From: an uncultured Oscillospiraceae bacterium
Lineage (GTDB): Bacteria; Bacillota; Clostridia; Oscillospirales; Oscillospiraceae
Reading direction: 5' to 3'
Assembly: GCA_949878425.1 (NCBI GenBank)
Contig: CATLAL010000003.1
Location: forward strand, 84,527-148,526
Length of the DNA: 64,000 bases
How positions within the stretch are numbered: the first letter of the stretch is position 1; every line of letters starts with the position of its first letter. The position numbers were made by a program, and so were the translations under genes. Shown here piece by piece: positions 8,655 through 17,074 of this stretch. The notes below the pieces were generated by a model, which ran no database searches, had not been told where the DNA came from, and saw only the letters and a program-made list of their open reading frames with translations.

Positions 8655-8890
8655 ATTTCCTCGCCCGCCGCAGGCCGGCGTCCTGTCCTGCTCAGGGGAT
8701 CAAGCACTGGTGTTTGCTATTAGGGGAGATTGCTTTCCGCGTAGCGGAAAGCAGAAAAAGGCGTACGCCTTTTTGCGTATAACGCACGGTTTCGCTCAGA
8801 CGAACGGCTGCGCAAAACCGCGGCGCTGCCTCCTCCCTGCCGGTTTGGATTGCGCGGTGCGGGTGAAGCAGATTATATGCGACATAAAAA
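8655..8890 (-). promoter_or_regulatory. Structured 5' leader of the pel operon, possible attenuator
   Basis: About 240 nt separate the predicted transcription start from pelD with no gene on either strand. It holds several dyads: GCTTTCCGC/GCGGAAAGC at 8732-8752, a perfect 20-bp palindrome at 8755-8774 ending in five T on the transcribed sense, TGCGT/ACGCA at 8774-8786, and CGGTTT/AAACCG at 8788-8820. The 8755-8774 hairpin could act as a weak intrinsic terminator inside the leader. The sequence does not match the c-di-GMP-I or -II riboswitch consensus that I know. A regulatory role is inference; some hairpins resemble the dispersed repeats elsewhere in the window. Confidence 0.4.
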
Positions 8891-8898
8891 GCCCATAT

Positions 8899-8927
8899 AG
8901 TATACCAGATTTGAAATAAAACTGCAA
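8899..8927 (-). promoter_or_regulatory. Promoter of the pel operon
   Basis: On the minus strand: -35 TTGCAG (8922-8927), 17-bp spacer, -10 TATACT (8899-8904) preceded by TGG, an extended -10. This is the only good promoter seen upstream of pelD. Confidence 0.8.
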
Positions 8928-9158
8928 CTAATTTTATCGAAAATAGAACAGTCTGCCTCATTTCTCCATGTGCGCTCAAAAATTGAGGGGCAGATGCGCA
9001 CGCCGGAAAATCCCAGCGCGGCTCCGCCTCCCCTATTATTTCAAGACTTTCCGGCCCCATCCGTACCGAGGTCCGCCGCTTTCATCCGCCTGCCCCCGGC
9101 AGCGCGGAGAACGGCCTGCAAAAAATTCCATAAACCATCTTCTTTTCCTACATTCTCA

Positions 9159-9207
9159 ATATGTATTATAAGGCATAGAATATGCTATTGTCAAGAATAA
9201 TACATAT
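9159..9207. promoter_or_regulatory. Inverted repeat upstream of the small XRE regulator, candidate operator
   Basis: ATATGTATTAT (9159-9169) and its perfect complement ATAATACATAT (9197-9207) flank a 27-bp spacer and end just before the XRE gene. The position suggests an autoregulatory operator. It also lies in the divergent interval shared with the pel operon. The rest of 8930-9158 shows nothing recognisable. Confidence 0.5.
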
Positions 9208-9225
9208 AGTATGTGTAGAGCTGCT

Positions 9226-9492
9226 ATGAAGAAATTAGAGTTTAAGGGAAATAAAAATGTAATCCACCTCCAATTGAGGCGGATGAGAACCAGGAAAAAC
9301 ATCACACAGGAGGAGTTGGCGGCAAAAATGCAGGTACTGTCCGTCAATATCAATCAGCAGGAGATCAGCCGGATTGAAAACAACCGGCGCGTTGTCTCTG
9401 ACTTCGAGCTTGTCTGCTTCTGCAAGGCGCTCTCCTGTACGGAGCGGGAGCTGCTTCGGGACTTTTATGATGAAATAGGCGCGGACGACTAG
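9226..9492 (+). CDS. XRE-family helix-turn-helix regulator
   Basis: An 88-residue DNA-binding protein from the ATG at 9226 (an in-frame ATG at 9211 would add five residues; neither has a strong SD). The HTH spans about residues 16-70, with KNITQEELAAKM as helices 1-2 and NINQQEISRIENNRRVVSDF around the recognition helix. It consists of little more than the HTH, as in phage-type or small autoregulators. It is divergent from the pel operon, and a long inverted repeat abuts its 5' end. Its targets are unknown; control of itself and perhaps of pel is inference. Confidence 0.85.
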   Translation: MKKLEFKGNKNVIHLQLRRMRTRKNITQEELAAKMQVLSVNINQQEISRIENNRRVVSDFELVCFCKALSCTERELLRDFYDEIGADD

Positions 9493-9525
9493 AGGAGCGC
9501 GGGCAAGCTGCCCGCGCTCCTCTTC
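9492..9525 (+). terminator. Terminator hairpin after the XRE gene
   Basis: A perfect 14-bp GC-rich stem (9492-9505 with 9509-9522, AGC loop) overlaps the XRE stop codon and is followed by TTCTC. It lies between convergent genes and may also slow transcription arriving from lplA. Confidence 0.7.
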
Positions 9526-9548
9526 TCAATCTCTCAATCAACCTTCCA

Positions 9549-10535
9549 TCAAATATCCATCTGGTCCAGCAGTCCGCACAGATCCTCCGACGTCCGCTCC
9601 TCCAGGCCGGCGGCGCGGACGCGCGCTCTTATATCCTCCAGGCGGAGGCGGCAGCCGGTCAGAGCCTTCTCCAGGGCCGGGGCCAGCTGCCAGTCCATGG
9701 CGTCGGTATAGACCCGGACCTCCCGGATTTTCCCCTCCTCCGCGGAGAGGCGCAGGCAGATTTCCCCCCAGGCATACCTTCCCTCGCACTCCAGACTGAC
9801 CGGCAGGTCCCTGCCGTAGAGCCAGTCCCAGCCGGCGTTGCGCTCCGCCAGCGCCTCAATCCGCCGGGTGTCAAACGCCTGCTCGCTCAGGCGCTCCGCC
9901 TTGAGGCCGTAGACCCGCTGAAAGGCCTCCTCCATTTGCTCCGCCATGGCGGCGATGGTCAGATCCGGCCTCAGCTCCTTCAGGTTCACCACCCGGGAGC
10001 GGACCGACTCCACCCCCTTGGCCTCCAGCTTGGCCTTGGAGGGGCTCAGGTACCGGCCCATGCTGGACAGATCCACGTTCACCAGCAGCGTGCCGTGGTG
10101 GTAGCTCTTCCCGCCATGCTCATAGAAGGCGTTGCCGGAGAATTTGCGGCCATTGCTGAGCACGTCGTTTCGCCCGGAGCACTCCGCCGGGATGCCCAGC
10201 AGACGGCAGGCCTCCACGATCACGCCCAGCTGCCGGGGCAGGTCATAGTCCGCCTTGTTCACCAGAAAGGTGAAGTTCAGGTTTCCCAGGTCGTGGAACA
10301 CCGCCCCGCCGCCGGAGAGCCGCCGGGCCAGAAAGCCGCCGTCCGCCTCCAGCGCCGCCGTGCGGCACTCCTTCCAGGGACTCTGGTTGCAGCCGATCAC
10401 CACCGTGCGGCGGTTCTGCCACAGGTAGAGGATACAGGTCTCCTCCGGAACCGTCTCCAGCAGGTACTGCTCCACCGCCAGGTTCCGGTGGGGGTTGGTG
10501 CAGTCCGTGGAAAAGATCTGGATGCGCCGGATCAT
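9549..10535 (-). CDS. lplA: Lipoate-protein ligase A
   Basis: A 328-residue enzyme that activates lipoate with ATP and attaches it to a lysine of lipoyl domains, here most likely GcvH. The family core is clear: RRLSGGGAVFHDLGNLNFTF carries the RRxSGGGxVxHD signature, and KFSGNAFYEHG follows. A C-terminal accessory domain of about 80 residues is present. The ATG at 10535 overlaps the gcvPB stop as ATGA, so it is the last gene of the glycine-cleavage operon. Longer frames from upstream are in the gcvPB sequence and are rejected as starts. Confidence 0.93.
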   Translation of the reverse strand: MIRRIQIFSTDCTNPHRNLAVEQYLLETVPEETCILYLWQNRRTVVIGCNQSPWKECRTAALEADGGFLARRLSGGGAVFHDLGNLNFTFLVNKADYDLPRQLGVIVEACRLLGIPAECSGRNDVLSNGRKFSGNAFYEHGGKSYHHGTLLVNVDLSSMGRYLSPSKAKLEAKGVESVRSRVVNLKELRPDLTIAAMAEQMEEAFQRVYGLKAERLSEQAFDTRRIEALAERNAGWDWLYGRDLPVSLECEGRYAWGEICLRLSAEEGKIREVRVYTDAMDWQLAPALEKALTGCRLRLEDIRARVRAAGLEERTSEDLCGLLDQMDI

Positions 10536-11959
10536 CCGGCGTTGTAGCGCAGCACCGGGTTCCGGGCCGCCCCCACCTCGTCCAGACGGCGCACCGGGGT
10601 TTTTGTGGGCGCGTCGTGGAGGGCCTGGGGGTTCTCGTGGGCCAGGTCCCAGAGGTCCAGGAACACCTGGCACACCTCGTCCATGGTCTCCTGGCTCTCC
10701 GTCTCCGTGGGCTCGATCATCAGCGCCTCGTGGACGATGAGGGGGAAATACATCGTGGGCGGATGGATGCCGTGGTCCAGAAGCCCCTTGGCAATATCCA
10801 TGGCGGACACGCCGGTAGCCTCCTTCAGATCCACCAGCGTCATGACGAATTCGTGCATGCAGGGGCCGGCATAGGCCATGGCGTACTTCTCCCCCAGCTT
10901 CTTCATCATGTAGTTGGCGTTGAGCACCGCGTTCTTGGCCGCCTCCGGGATGCCCTCCCTGCCCAGGGTGAGGACGTAGGTCAGGGCCCGGACCACCACA
11001 GCAAAGTTGCCGCAGAAGTTCTTCACCCGGCCGATGGAGTGGGCGGGCACTGTAAAGTGATACCCCTTCTCATCCTTTGCCACCATGGGACCGGGGAGGA
11101 ACTGGGCCAGAAACTCCTTGCAACCCACGGCTCCCGCGCCGGGACCTCCGCCGCCGTGGGGGGTGGAGAAGGTCTTGTGGAGGTTCAGGTGGATCACGTC
11201 AAAGCCCATGTCGCCGGGGCGCACCACGCCCATCACGGCGTTGAGGTTGGCCCCGTCGTAGTAGCAGAGCCCTCCCGCGTCGTGGACGATCCTCGTGATC
11301 TCCAAGATGTTCCGGTCAAAGATGCCCACCGTGTTGGGGTTGGTCAGCATGAGGCCGGCGGTGTCCGGCCCCACGGCCGCCCGCAGGGCCTCCACGTCCA
11401 CGCACCCGTCCGGGGAGGAGGGCACGTTCACCACCGTGTATCCGGCCATGACGGCGGAGGCGGGGTTGGTGCCGTGGGCGGAGTCGGGAACGATGATCTT
11501 GGTCCGCCCTGTGTCCTGCCGGTGGGTGTGGTAGGCCTTGATGAGCAGCAGTCCGGTGAACTCGCCGTGGGCTCCGGCGGCGGGCTGGAAGGTCATGGCG
11601 TTCATGCCCGTCACTTCGCACAGGAGCTTTTCGGACTCGTGGAGGACCTCCAGGCAGCCTTGGACCGTCTCCTCCCCCTGGAGGGGGTGGATCTGGGTGA
11701 AACCGGGCAGATTGGCCATGTCCTCGTTGATCTTGGGGTTGTACTTCATGGTGCAGGACCCCAGGGGGTAGAAGCCGTCGTTGACGCCGTGGACCCGCTT
11801 GGCCAGGGCCGTGTAGTGGCGGGTCAGCTCGGTTTCCGACACGTGGGGCAGGTCCAGAGGCTCCGTCCTGGCGTTGGAGAGGGTGACCTCCGGCACGTCG
11901 CAGGCGGGCAGCAGGGTCAGGTGCTGACCGGGCGCGCCCTTCTCAAAAATCAGCTTCAT
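10532..11959 (-). CDS. gcvPB: Glycine dehydrogenase (decarboxylating) subunit 2
   Basis: A 475-residue PLP-binding half of the P-protein. The motif NLHKTFSTPHGGGGPGAGAV contains the lysine that forms the Schiff base with PLP. Together with GcvPA it decarboxylates glycine and passes the aminomethyl group to lipoyl-GcvH. The length is usual for the split form found in many Firmicutes and archaea. It starts one base after the gcvPA stop and overlaps lplA at its end. Confidence 0.96.
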   Translation of the reverse strand: MKLIFEKGAPGQHLTLLPACDVPEVTLSNARTEPLDLPHVSETELTRHYTALAKRVHGVNDGFYPLGSCTMKYNPKINEDMANLPGFTQIHPLQGEETVQGCLEVLHESEKLLCEVTGMNAMTFQPAAGAHGEFTGLLLIKAYHTHRQDTGRTKIIVPDSAHGTNPASAVMAGYTVVNVPSSPDGCVDVEALRAAVGPDTAGLMLTNPNTVGIFDRNILEITRIVHDAGGLCYYDGANLNAVMGVVRPGDMGFDVIHLNLHKTFSTPHGGGGPGAGAVGCKEFLAQFLPGPMVAKDEKGYHFTVPAHSIGRVKNFCGNFAVVVRALTYVLTLGREGIPEAAKNAVLNANYMMKKLGEKYAMAYAGPCMHEFVMTLVDLKEATGVSAMDIAKGLLDHGIHPPTMYFPLIVHEALMIEPTETESQETMDEVCQVFLDLWDLAHENPQALHDAPTKTPVRRLDEVGAARNPVLRYNAG

Positions 11960-11960
11960 G

Positions 11961-13262
11961 TCAGCACACCTCCTTGATGATGGCCGCGGCCCGATCCAGC
12001 TCCTCCCGGCTCACCAGCTCCGTGACGCACCAGAGAATCCGGTCCTCTCCCAGGGGCAGGCCCCCCAGGATGCCGGCCTCGTCCAGCCGGCGGAGCACCT
12101 TGTCCGGATTTTTGCACTCCGTCACAAACTCGTGGAAGAACTCGCCGCTGTGGACCCGCTTCAGGCCCGCCTTCTCCAGCTCCCCGGCAAAGTAGTGGGC
12201 CTTGGAGAGGGAGAGGTTCGCGGCCTGCCTCATGCCCTGGGCCCCCATGGCGGTCATGTACACGCCGGCGGTGAAGGCGCACAGGGCCTGGTTGGAGCAG
12301 ATGTTGGAGGACGCCTTCTCCCGGCGGATGTGCTGCTCCCGGGCGGTGAGGGTGAGGACGTACCCCACCTGTCCGTCCACGTCGTGGGTCTGGCCCACAA
12401 TGCGGCCCGGCAGCTTCCGGAACATGGCCTTGGTTGCGGCCATAAAGCCCAGATAGGGCCCGCCGAAGGCGATGTCCAGCCCCAGAGGCTGGGCCTCCCC
12501 CACCGCCACGTCCGCGCCGCAGGCGGCGGGCGTCTCCAGGACGGCCAGGGCGATGGGGTTGCAGCCCATGATGAACTTGGCTCCGGCGGCGTGGGCGGCC
12601 TCGCCGATGGCCCGGGCATCCTCGATATTGCCGTAGTAGTTGGGCTGCTGGATGTAGACGCAGGCGGCATCCGCCCCCAATGTGACAGCGGAGAGGTCCG
12701 TGCGGCCGTCCTTTTCGGGGATTGTCTCCAGCTCCATGCCGGAGCCGAAGCAGTAGGTGCGCATCACCTCAATGGTCTGGGGGTCCGCGCAGGCGGAGAC
12801 GTACGCCTTGTTCCGCTTCCGGTCCCGGCACATGGCCAGGGCCTCTGCGGCGGCGGTGGAGCCGTCGTAGACGGAGGCGTTGGAGACGTCCATGCCAGTC
12901 AGGGCGCAGATCATGGTCTGGTACTCGAAGATGGACTGCAAAATTCCCTGGCTGACCTCGGCCTGGTAGGGGGTGTAGGCGGTGACCAGCTCCTCCCGGC
13001 TCACTACGCTCTTGACCACGGCGGGGATAAAGTGGCGGTACGCGCCGGCGCCCCGGAGGACCGTGGCGTAGACCCGGTTTTTCGCCGCCATGGCGGTGAC
13101 CTTCTGCCGGACCTCCAGCTCGCTGCACCCGGCGGGCAGGTCCAGGGCCTCCACCAGCATCTCCCGGGGTACGGCAGCGTAGAGGTCCTCCACGCACTCC
13201 GCGCCCACGGCGGAGAGCATGGCCTTCCGCTGGGCCTCGGTGTTGGGAATGTAGGTGCCCAT
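11961..13262 (-). CDS. gcvPA: Glycine dehydrogenase (decarboxylating) subunit 1
   Basis: A 433-residue partner of GcvPB, starting MGTYIPNTEAQRKAML, with the family segments GAYRHFIPAVV and YTPYQAEVSQGILQSIFEYQ. This half completes the active site and the dimer interface of the P-protein. It is complete. A repeat element (13291-13451) lies between it and gcvH, so a separate promoter or RNA processing there is possible, though none is obvious. Confidence 0.96.
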   Translation of the reverse strand: MGTYIPNTEAQRKAMLSAVGAECVEDLYAAVPREMLVEALDLPAGCSELEVRQKVTAMAAKNRVYATVLRGAGAYRHFIPAVVKSVVSREELVTAYTPYQAEVSQGILQSIFEYQTMICALTGMDVSNASVYDGSTAAAEALAMCRDRKRNKAYVSACADPQTIEVMRTYCFGSGMELETIPEKDGRTDLSAVTLGADAACVYIQQPNYYGNIEDARAIGEAAHAAGAKFIMGCNPIALAVLETPAACGADVAVGEAQPLGLDIAFGGPYLGFMAATKAMFRKLPGRIVGQTHDVDGQVGYVLTLTAREQHIRREKASSNICSNQALCAFTAGVYMTAMGAQGMRQAANLSLSKAHYFAGELEKAGLKRVHSGEFFHEFVTECKNPDKVLRRLDEAGILGGLPLGEDRILWCVTELVSREELDRAAAIIKEVC

Positions 13263-13290
13263 AGGCTCTCTTCCTTTCTTTCCTGAGTTA

Positions 13291-13451
13291 GGGCATGTTT
13301 GAAAAATATCAAAACGCCCAAACAGCGGATCTTTTTTCGCCGGACCGCGTTAAAAAATCTTGAAATACACAAAGTATTCCTTCAATTTTTTGCCTTGTCC
13401 GGCAAAAAATCTCTCGCTGCCGGTCATTCTGCTATTTATCAAACAAGCCCC
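13291..13451. repeat. MITE-like element, family 2 copy A
   Basis: A 161-bp segment with imperfect terminal inverted repeats (GGGCATGTTTGAAAAATA at the left; GGGGCTTGTTTGATAAATA as the complement of the right). The interior folds back on itself (CCGGACC..., TTGTCCGG). Positions 13359-13380 are the exact reverse complement of 43138-43159 in the second copy. No coding capacity. Confidence 0.6.
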
Positions 13452-13521
13452 AGGCGTTGTATCCACACGTCACCCCCCAGGGCGGCTTAAACGCCGCCCT
13501 GGAGGCATTTTGACTGTGAGC

Positions 13522-13896
13522 TTACTTCGCGATAAACGCCTCGTACTCCTGGGCGGTCATCAGCTCGCCGAAGGCCGTGACATCGGAGATTTTGGCAATC
13601 CAAGCGCCATAGGGATCCTCGTTGAGCATCTGGGGCTCGTCCTCCAGCTCGCCGTTCACCTCCGCCACAACGCCGGTGCAGGGGCTCATGACGTCGGAAA
13701 CCGCCTTCACGGACTCCACGTCGCAGAAGGACTCCTCCGCCGTCACCTCGTCGCCGGGCTGAGGCAGATTGATGAATACCAGGTCGCCCAGCTCGCTCTG
13801 GGCAAAGTCGGTGATGCCCACCAGCACCGTGGTCTCGTCAATGGTCTTGACCCACTCGTGGTCCTTGGAATACTTCAACTCAGCAGGAAAATTCAT
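13522..13896 (-). CDS. gcvH: Glycine cleavage system H protein
   Basis: A 124-residue lipoyl carrier protein, full length. The lysine of [15 protein letters not shown] is the lipoylation site, in the usual beta-hairpin. It shuttles the aminomethyl arm between GcvPA/PB, the GcvT domain and lipoamide dehydrogenase; no lpd gene is in this window. AAGGAG lies before the ATG at 13896. The preceding gap holds a dispersed hairpin repeat. Confidence 0.96.
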   Translation of the reverse strand: MNFPAELKYSKDHEWVKTIDETTVLVGITDFAQSELGDLVFINLPQPGDEVTAEESFCDVESVKAVSDVMSPCTGVVAEVNGELEDEPQMLNEDPYGAWIAKISDVTAFGELMTAQEYEAFIAK

Positions 13897-13924
13897 AGCA
13901 CATTTTCTCCTTAATTATAATGAT

Positions 13925-14083
13925 GGCATTCCTACCGTTCTTTGTGAACAAAGAACGGCAGCCAAAGAAAAACCTTTTGCGGCAAAACTGCGTTTCGCCT
14001 TATGGCATATGCCCAAGAGCAAGCGAAGCTTGCGATAAAAGTTCTTTTTGATTCTTTTTCTTTCAAGAAAAGGACTGTATGCC
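13925..14083. repeat. Paired inverted repeat, GGCATAC family
   Basis: Two outward ends, GGCATTCC at 13925 and the complement of GGCATACAG ending at 14083, enclose A/T-rich hairpins. One is CGTTCTTTGTGAACAAAGAACG-like at 13936-13957, and a second runs through TTTCTTTCAAGAAA near 14056. GCGAAAC-type stems lie between. It occupies the whole gap between gcvT-glyA and gcvH. Confidence 0.6.
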
Positions 14084-14095
14084 GTTTGCTCTCAA

Positions 14096-16744
14096 TCAGA
14101 TCCCGGACTTTTTAGCCAGGTCGTTAAGGGCGGAGGTGACGTCGTTCTCGTTGAAGCAGTACTTCATCTCGGTATAGCCGGCGCGGAGCTTAGCGATATC
14201 CTCGCCCACCTCCTTACCCCGGAGGATGCAGTCGGCCATAATCTGGGCCAGCTGGTCGAACTCCTTGGGGCCGAAGCCGAAACGGGTCATCTCGTTGACG
14301 CCCATGCGCAGCGCGCCGGAGGCGGTGAAGCCCTCCTCCTCGGGGGTAGCCTGGTAGTTGCAGATGATGCTGTTGCGCTCCAGGCGCATAGCCACCTCGG
14401 GCCCGGTGCCGTAGCCCACGTTGACGATCACCTGGTGGGTCTCGGTGTAGTCGTTGGCGGGGTCGCCGGCCACGTCCAGCCCGGCGGCCTTCAGGCTCTT
14501 GGCGAAGCTCTTCGCGTTGGACACCACAGCCTTCTGGTACTCGTCCTTGAACTGGTTCATCTCATAGGCGGCCATCAGCAGTCCCAACTGGGTGCCCAGA
14601 TGGTGGTTGGAGACGCTTCCCGGGAAGGCGCGGCTCTCGATGGTCTCCCAGAGGCCGTATTTCAGGTCGCCCTTCTTGTAGTTGACGCCGATGACGCCCC
14701 GCTGGGGCCCGAAGAAGGTCTTGTGGGTGGAGCCAGTGACGATCTCCGCGCCCTCCTGGAAGGGCTTCTGGAAGTAGTCGCCGATAAGCCCCAGCACGTG
14801 GGCCATATCGTACATGATGGTGGTCTCCAGGCCCATCTCATCCACGAACTTCCGGATGGCGGCAACAGGCTCCTTGTGGAGCACCATGCTCTTGCCGAAG
14901 ATGATGAGCTCGGGCCGGTACTGCGCAATGGCCTTCTTGGTCTCCTCCACGTCGATCCTGTAGATGTTGTCCTTGAGGACCGGGAAATTCACCAGGGCGT
15001 GGCGCTCGGTAACCGGGTCAATGGCAATATAGTCGTGGAGGGCGCCCATGGGCTGGGCGGAGAGGTGGCCGCCTTTGATGATGTGGTTATTCATGATGTA
15101 GCCCAGGCGCTTGGCGTCCCGCTTGCGGTCCAGGCGGTTCTTCCAGTCCATCAGGGAGGAGAACACGGCGGTGTTGGACATCTGGCCGCTGATGCAGCGG
15201 GTCTCCGCCTCCGCGCAGCCCAGGAAAGCCTTCATCTCCTCCACCAGCAGCTGCTCCACCTGGTCGATGAACTCCGTACCCTGATAGTAGAACACGTCCG
15301 CGTCGTAGAAGCTCTTCACTTTCTTGTGCTCCGCGTAGCGGAAGGAGGGATCGCTGGCGCACAGCAGCCGCACCGCCCGGGAGGCGGTCATCTCCGAGGG
15401 GATCAGGTTGACGCAGCGCTCCTGCCGCCAGACGTGGTTCTCCAGAGCCTTGCCGATGAGCTCCAGGGCTTTGGGGGTCCGGTCGCCGGAGGCGGCGGCG
15501 TTTTCCTCCTCCTCCGGACGGTAGAGGATGGGCCGGGCGAAGGGGGGCGCGTCCACCCGCATGTGGTACGGGGGGATCACAGCCTTGAGCCGCTTGCCCC
15601 GGATGTCCACCTGGACAATGTCGTCCTCCAGGGTGTCGCTGTCCAGAATGGCCAGACCGATGGACCGCTTAGCCGTCTCCTCCAGGATGACGGTCTGGAG
15701 TCCCTCGCCCTCGTGGCGGTAGTAGGGCACCATGGTGCCGCTGGTGACAAAGCCAATCTGCTTGTCCCCCTTGTACACCGGCATGCCGGCCCGCATGACG
15801 CCCTTGTCCAGCAGGGTGATGGGCAGAACGCGGCGGGGCAGCGCCGCAAGGTCGCTGAAGTCCCGGTTCATGATCCGCTTAAAGGCCTCGTACTGCCTAG
15901 TCAGGGGCTCCCGGCCGATGAAGTCGCCCTTCTGCTCCGAGAAGCTGACGGCGAACTTGGCCAGGGGCACGGCGAAGATGGGGATCTCCTTCCCCTCCGG
16001 GTCGTCGCCCATGTCGTGGCCGTAGAGGGGCAGGCAGGCCTCCAGGCGCAGGGTGTCCCGGGCGCCCAGGCCGGCGGGCTTAGCTCCCAGCTCGATGAGG
16101 CGGTTCCAGAGCCAGACAGCCCCGGCGCTCTCGATGTAAACCTCGTAGCCCAGAGGCTCCCCGGTGTACCCGGTCTTGGCCACTCGGACGGTGTGTCCCC
16201 CAAAGTCCAGGGTGTTGAGGGCGTTCTTTACCGGCTCGGTGATGGCCTCGCCCTTAGAGAGGATTTGCAGGATCTCCTTAGACTTGGGGCCCTGGACGGC
16301 AATGGCGGCCCACTCGCCGGTAATAACCGTCATTTTGGCGTCGTACGCCTTGATCTGCTCATTCAGATGGGCCAGGTCCTTGTCCGTATTAGCGGCGTTG
16401 ACCACCAGCAGGTAGCGCTCCTCCTCAAAGCGGTAGAGGTAGGCGTCGTCCACCGCGCCGCCCCGCTCGTTGGGGATGATGGCGTACTGGGCCTGGTTCA
16501 GATCCAGGGCCTTGACGTTGCTGGAGAGCACGTGCTGAAGGAAGGGCACAGCCTGGGGGCCCTCCACCAGAACGCGGCCCATGTGGGACACGTCGAAAAT
16601 GCCGCAGGCGTGGCGGGTGTAGAGGTGCTCGGCCACAATCTTGGTGGGGTACTCAATGGGCATCTCCCATCCGCCGAAGTCCACCATCGTGGCCCCCGCG
16701 GCCACATGGACGTCGTAAAGTTGGGTGCGCTTCAGTTCACTCAT
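14096..16744 (-). CDS. Fused aminomethyltransferase (GcvT) and serine hydroxymethyltransferase (GlyA)
   Basis: A single 882-residue frame. Residues 1 to about 400 are GcvT (MVDFGGWEMPIEY near the start, GLGARDTLRLEACLPLYGHD in the folate-site region), the T-protein that releases ammonia and makes methylene-tetrahydrofolate. After a linker near 400-430 (EEEENAAASGDRTP), the rest is an SHMT-type PLP enzyme with the lysine of TGSTHKTFFGPQRG at residue 675. SHMT uses methylene-tetrahydrofolate to turn glycine into serine, so the fusion joins producer and consumer. Both halves look intact; the SHMT half is diverged from the usual GlyA. It is the first gene after the glycine riboswitch. Confidence 0.93.
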   Translation of the reverse strand: MSELKRTQLYDVHVAAGATMVDFGGWEMPIEYPTKIVAEHLYTRHACGIFDVSHMGRVLVEGPQAVPFLQHVLSSNVKALDLNQAQYAIIPNERGGAVDDAYLYRFEEERYLLVVNAANTDKDLAHLNEQIKAYDAKMTVITGEWAAIAVQGPKSKEILQILSKGEAITEPVKNALNTLDFGGHTVRVAKTGYTGEPLGYEVYIESAGAVWLWNRLIELGAKPAGLGARDTLRLEACLPLYGHDMGDDPEGKEIPIFAVPLAKFAVSFSEQKGDFIGREPLTRQYEAFKRIMNRDFSDLAALPRRVLPITLLDKGVMRAGMPVYKGDKQIGFVTSGTMVPYYRHEGEGLQTVILEETAKRSIGLAILDSDTLEDDIVQVDIRGKRLKAVIPPYHMRVDAPPFARPILYRPEEEENAAASGDRTPKALELIGKALENHVWRQERCVNLIPSEMTASRAVRLLCASDPSFRYAEHKKVKSFYDADVFYYQGTEFIDQVEQLLVEEMKAFLGCAEAETRCISGQMSNTAVFSSLMDWKNRLDRKRDAKRLGYIMNNHIIKGGHLSAQPMGALHDYIAIDPVTERHALVNFPVLKDNIYRIDVEETKKAIAQYRPELIIFGKSMVLHKEPVAAIRKFVDEMGLETTIMYDMAHVLGLIGDYFQKPFQEGAEIVTGSTHKTFFGPQRGVIGVNYKKGDLKYGLWETIESRAFPGSVSNHHLGTQLGLLMAAYEMNQFKDEYQKAVVSNAKSFAKSLKAAGLDVAGDPANDYTETHQVIVNVGYGTGPEVAMRLERNSIICNYQATPEEEGFTASGALRMGVNEMTRFGFGPKEFDQLAQIMADCILRGKEVGEDIAKLRAGYTEMKYCFNENDVTSALNDLAKKSGI

Positions 16745-16822
16745 AGTACCTAAATTCCTCCTTATAAAATTTGGAGTATCCTGGGTCTTCCGGGCAGTGC
16801 GCCAGGGATTCCGGGGGATTCA

Positions 16823-16857
16823 TAAAAACAGGGCGCAACAAGTCCCCTTGCTGCGCC
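16823..16857 (-). terminator. Riboswitch-controlled intrinsic terminator
   Basis: On the minus strand an 11-bp GC-rich stem (16847-16857 with 16832-16842, one mismatch/GU) is followed by CTGTTTTTAT. It lies directly after the second glycine aptamer and about 80 nt before gcvT-glyA, as expected for an expression platform that reads through when glycine is bound. Confidence 0.85.
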
Positions 16858-17040
16858 TCTGTTGCTTGACCTGAGAGATTCCCGGGACGCCGAAACGGCC
16901 TCCGGTTGCCCCGCCGGCGCGCCGGACCTCGCGTTCCGGCGCTTTCCAGATTTCGTCCTGATCCAGTCCCCGCTGCCTGAGAGAGTGTGGCATTGCTCCT
17001 TCGGCGCCGCGCCCAAAGGCGCGGACTCTCCTGAATCAAT
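16858..17040 (-). promoter_or_regulatory. Tandem glycine riboswitch
   Basis: Read on the minus strand, two glycine aptamers follow one another. The first has GGAGAGTCC, GCGCCGAAGGAGCAA and ACTCTCTCAGGCA. The second starts at TCTGGAAAGCGCCGG, continues with GCGGGGCAACCGGAGG, and closes with AATCTCTCAGGTCAAGCAAC and CAGAGG. These conserved blocks and their order match the tandem class. Glycine is expected to raise transcription of the cleavage operon. Confidence 0.93.
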
Positions 17041-17074
17041 CATCCGCATATGAAGTTGTAGCCCTATCGTTCCT

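Noticed and set aside
8655..8890. c-di-GMP riboswitch before pelD
   Set aside because: Attractive because of the pathway, but the conserved core blocks of class I and II aptamers are absent.
9549..10673. Longer lipoate ligase start with a proline-rich extension
   Set aside because: The extra 46 residues are the gcvPB sequence in another frame; the ATG at 10535 with ATGA overlap fits operon practice.
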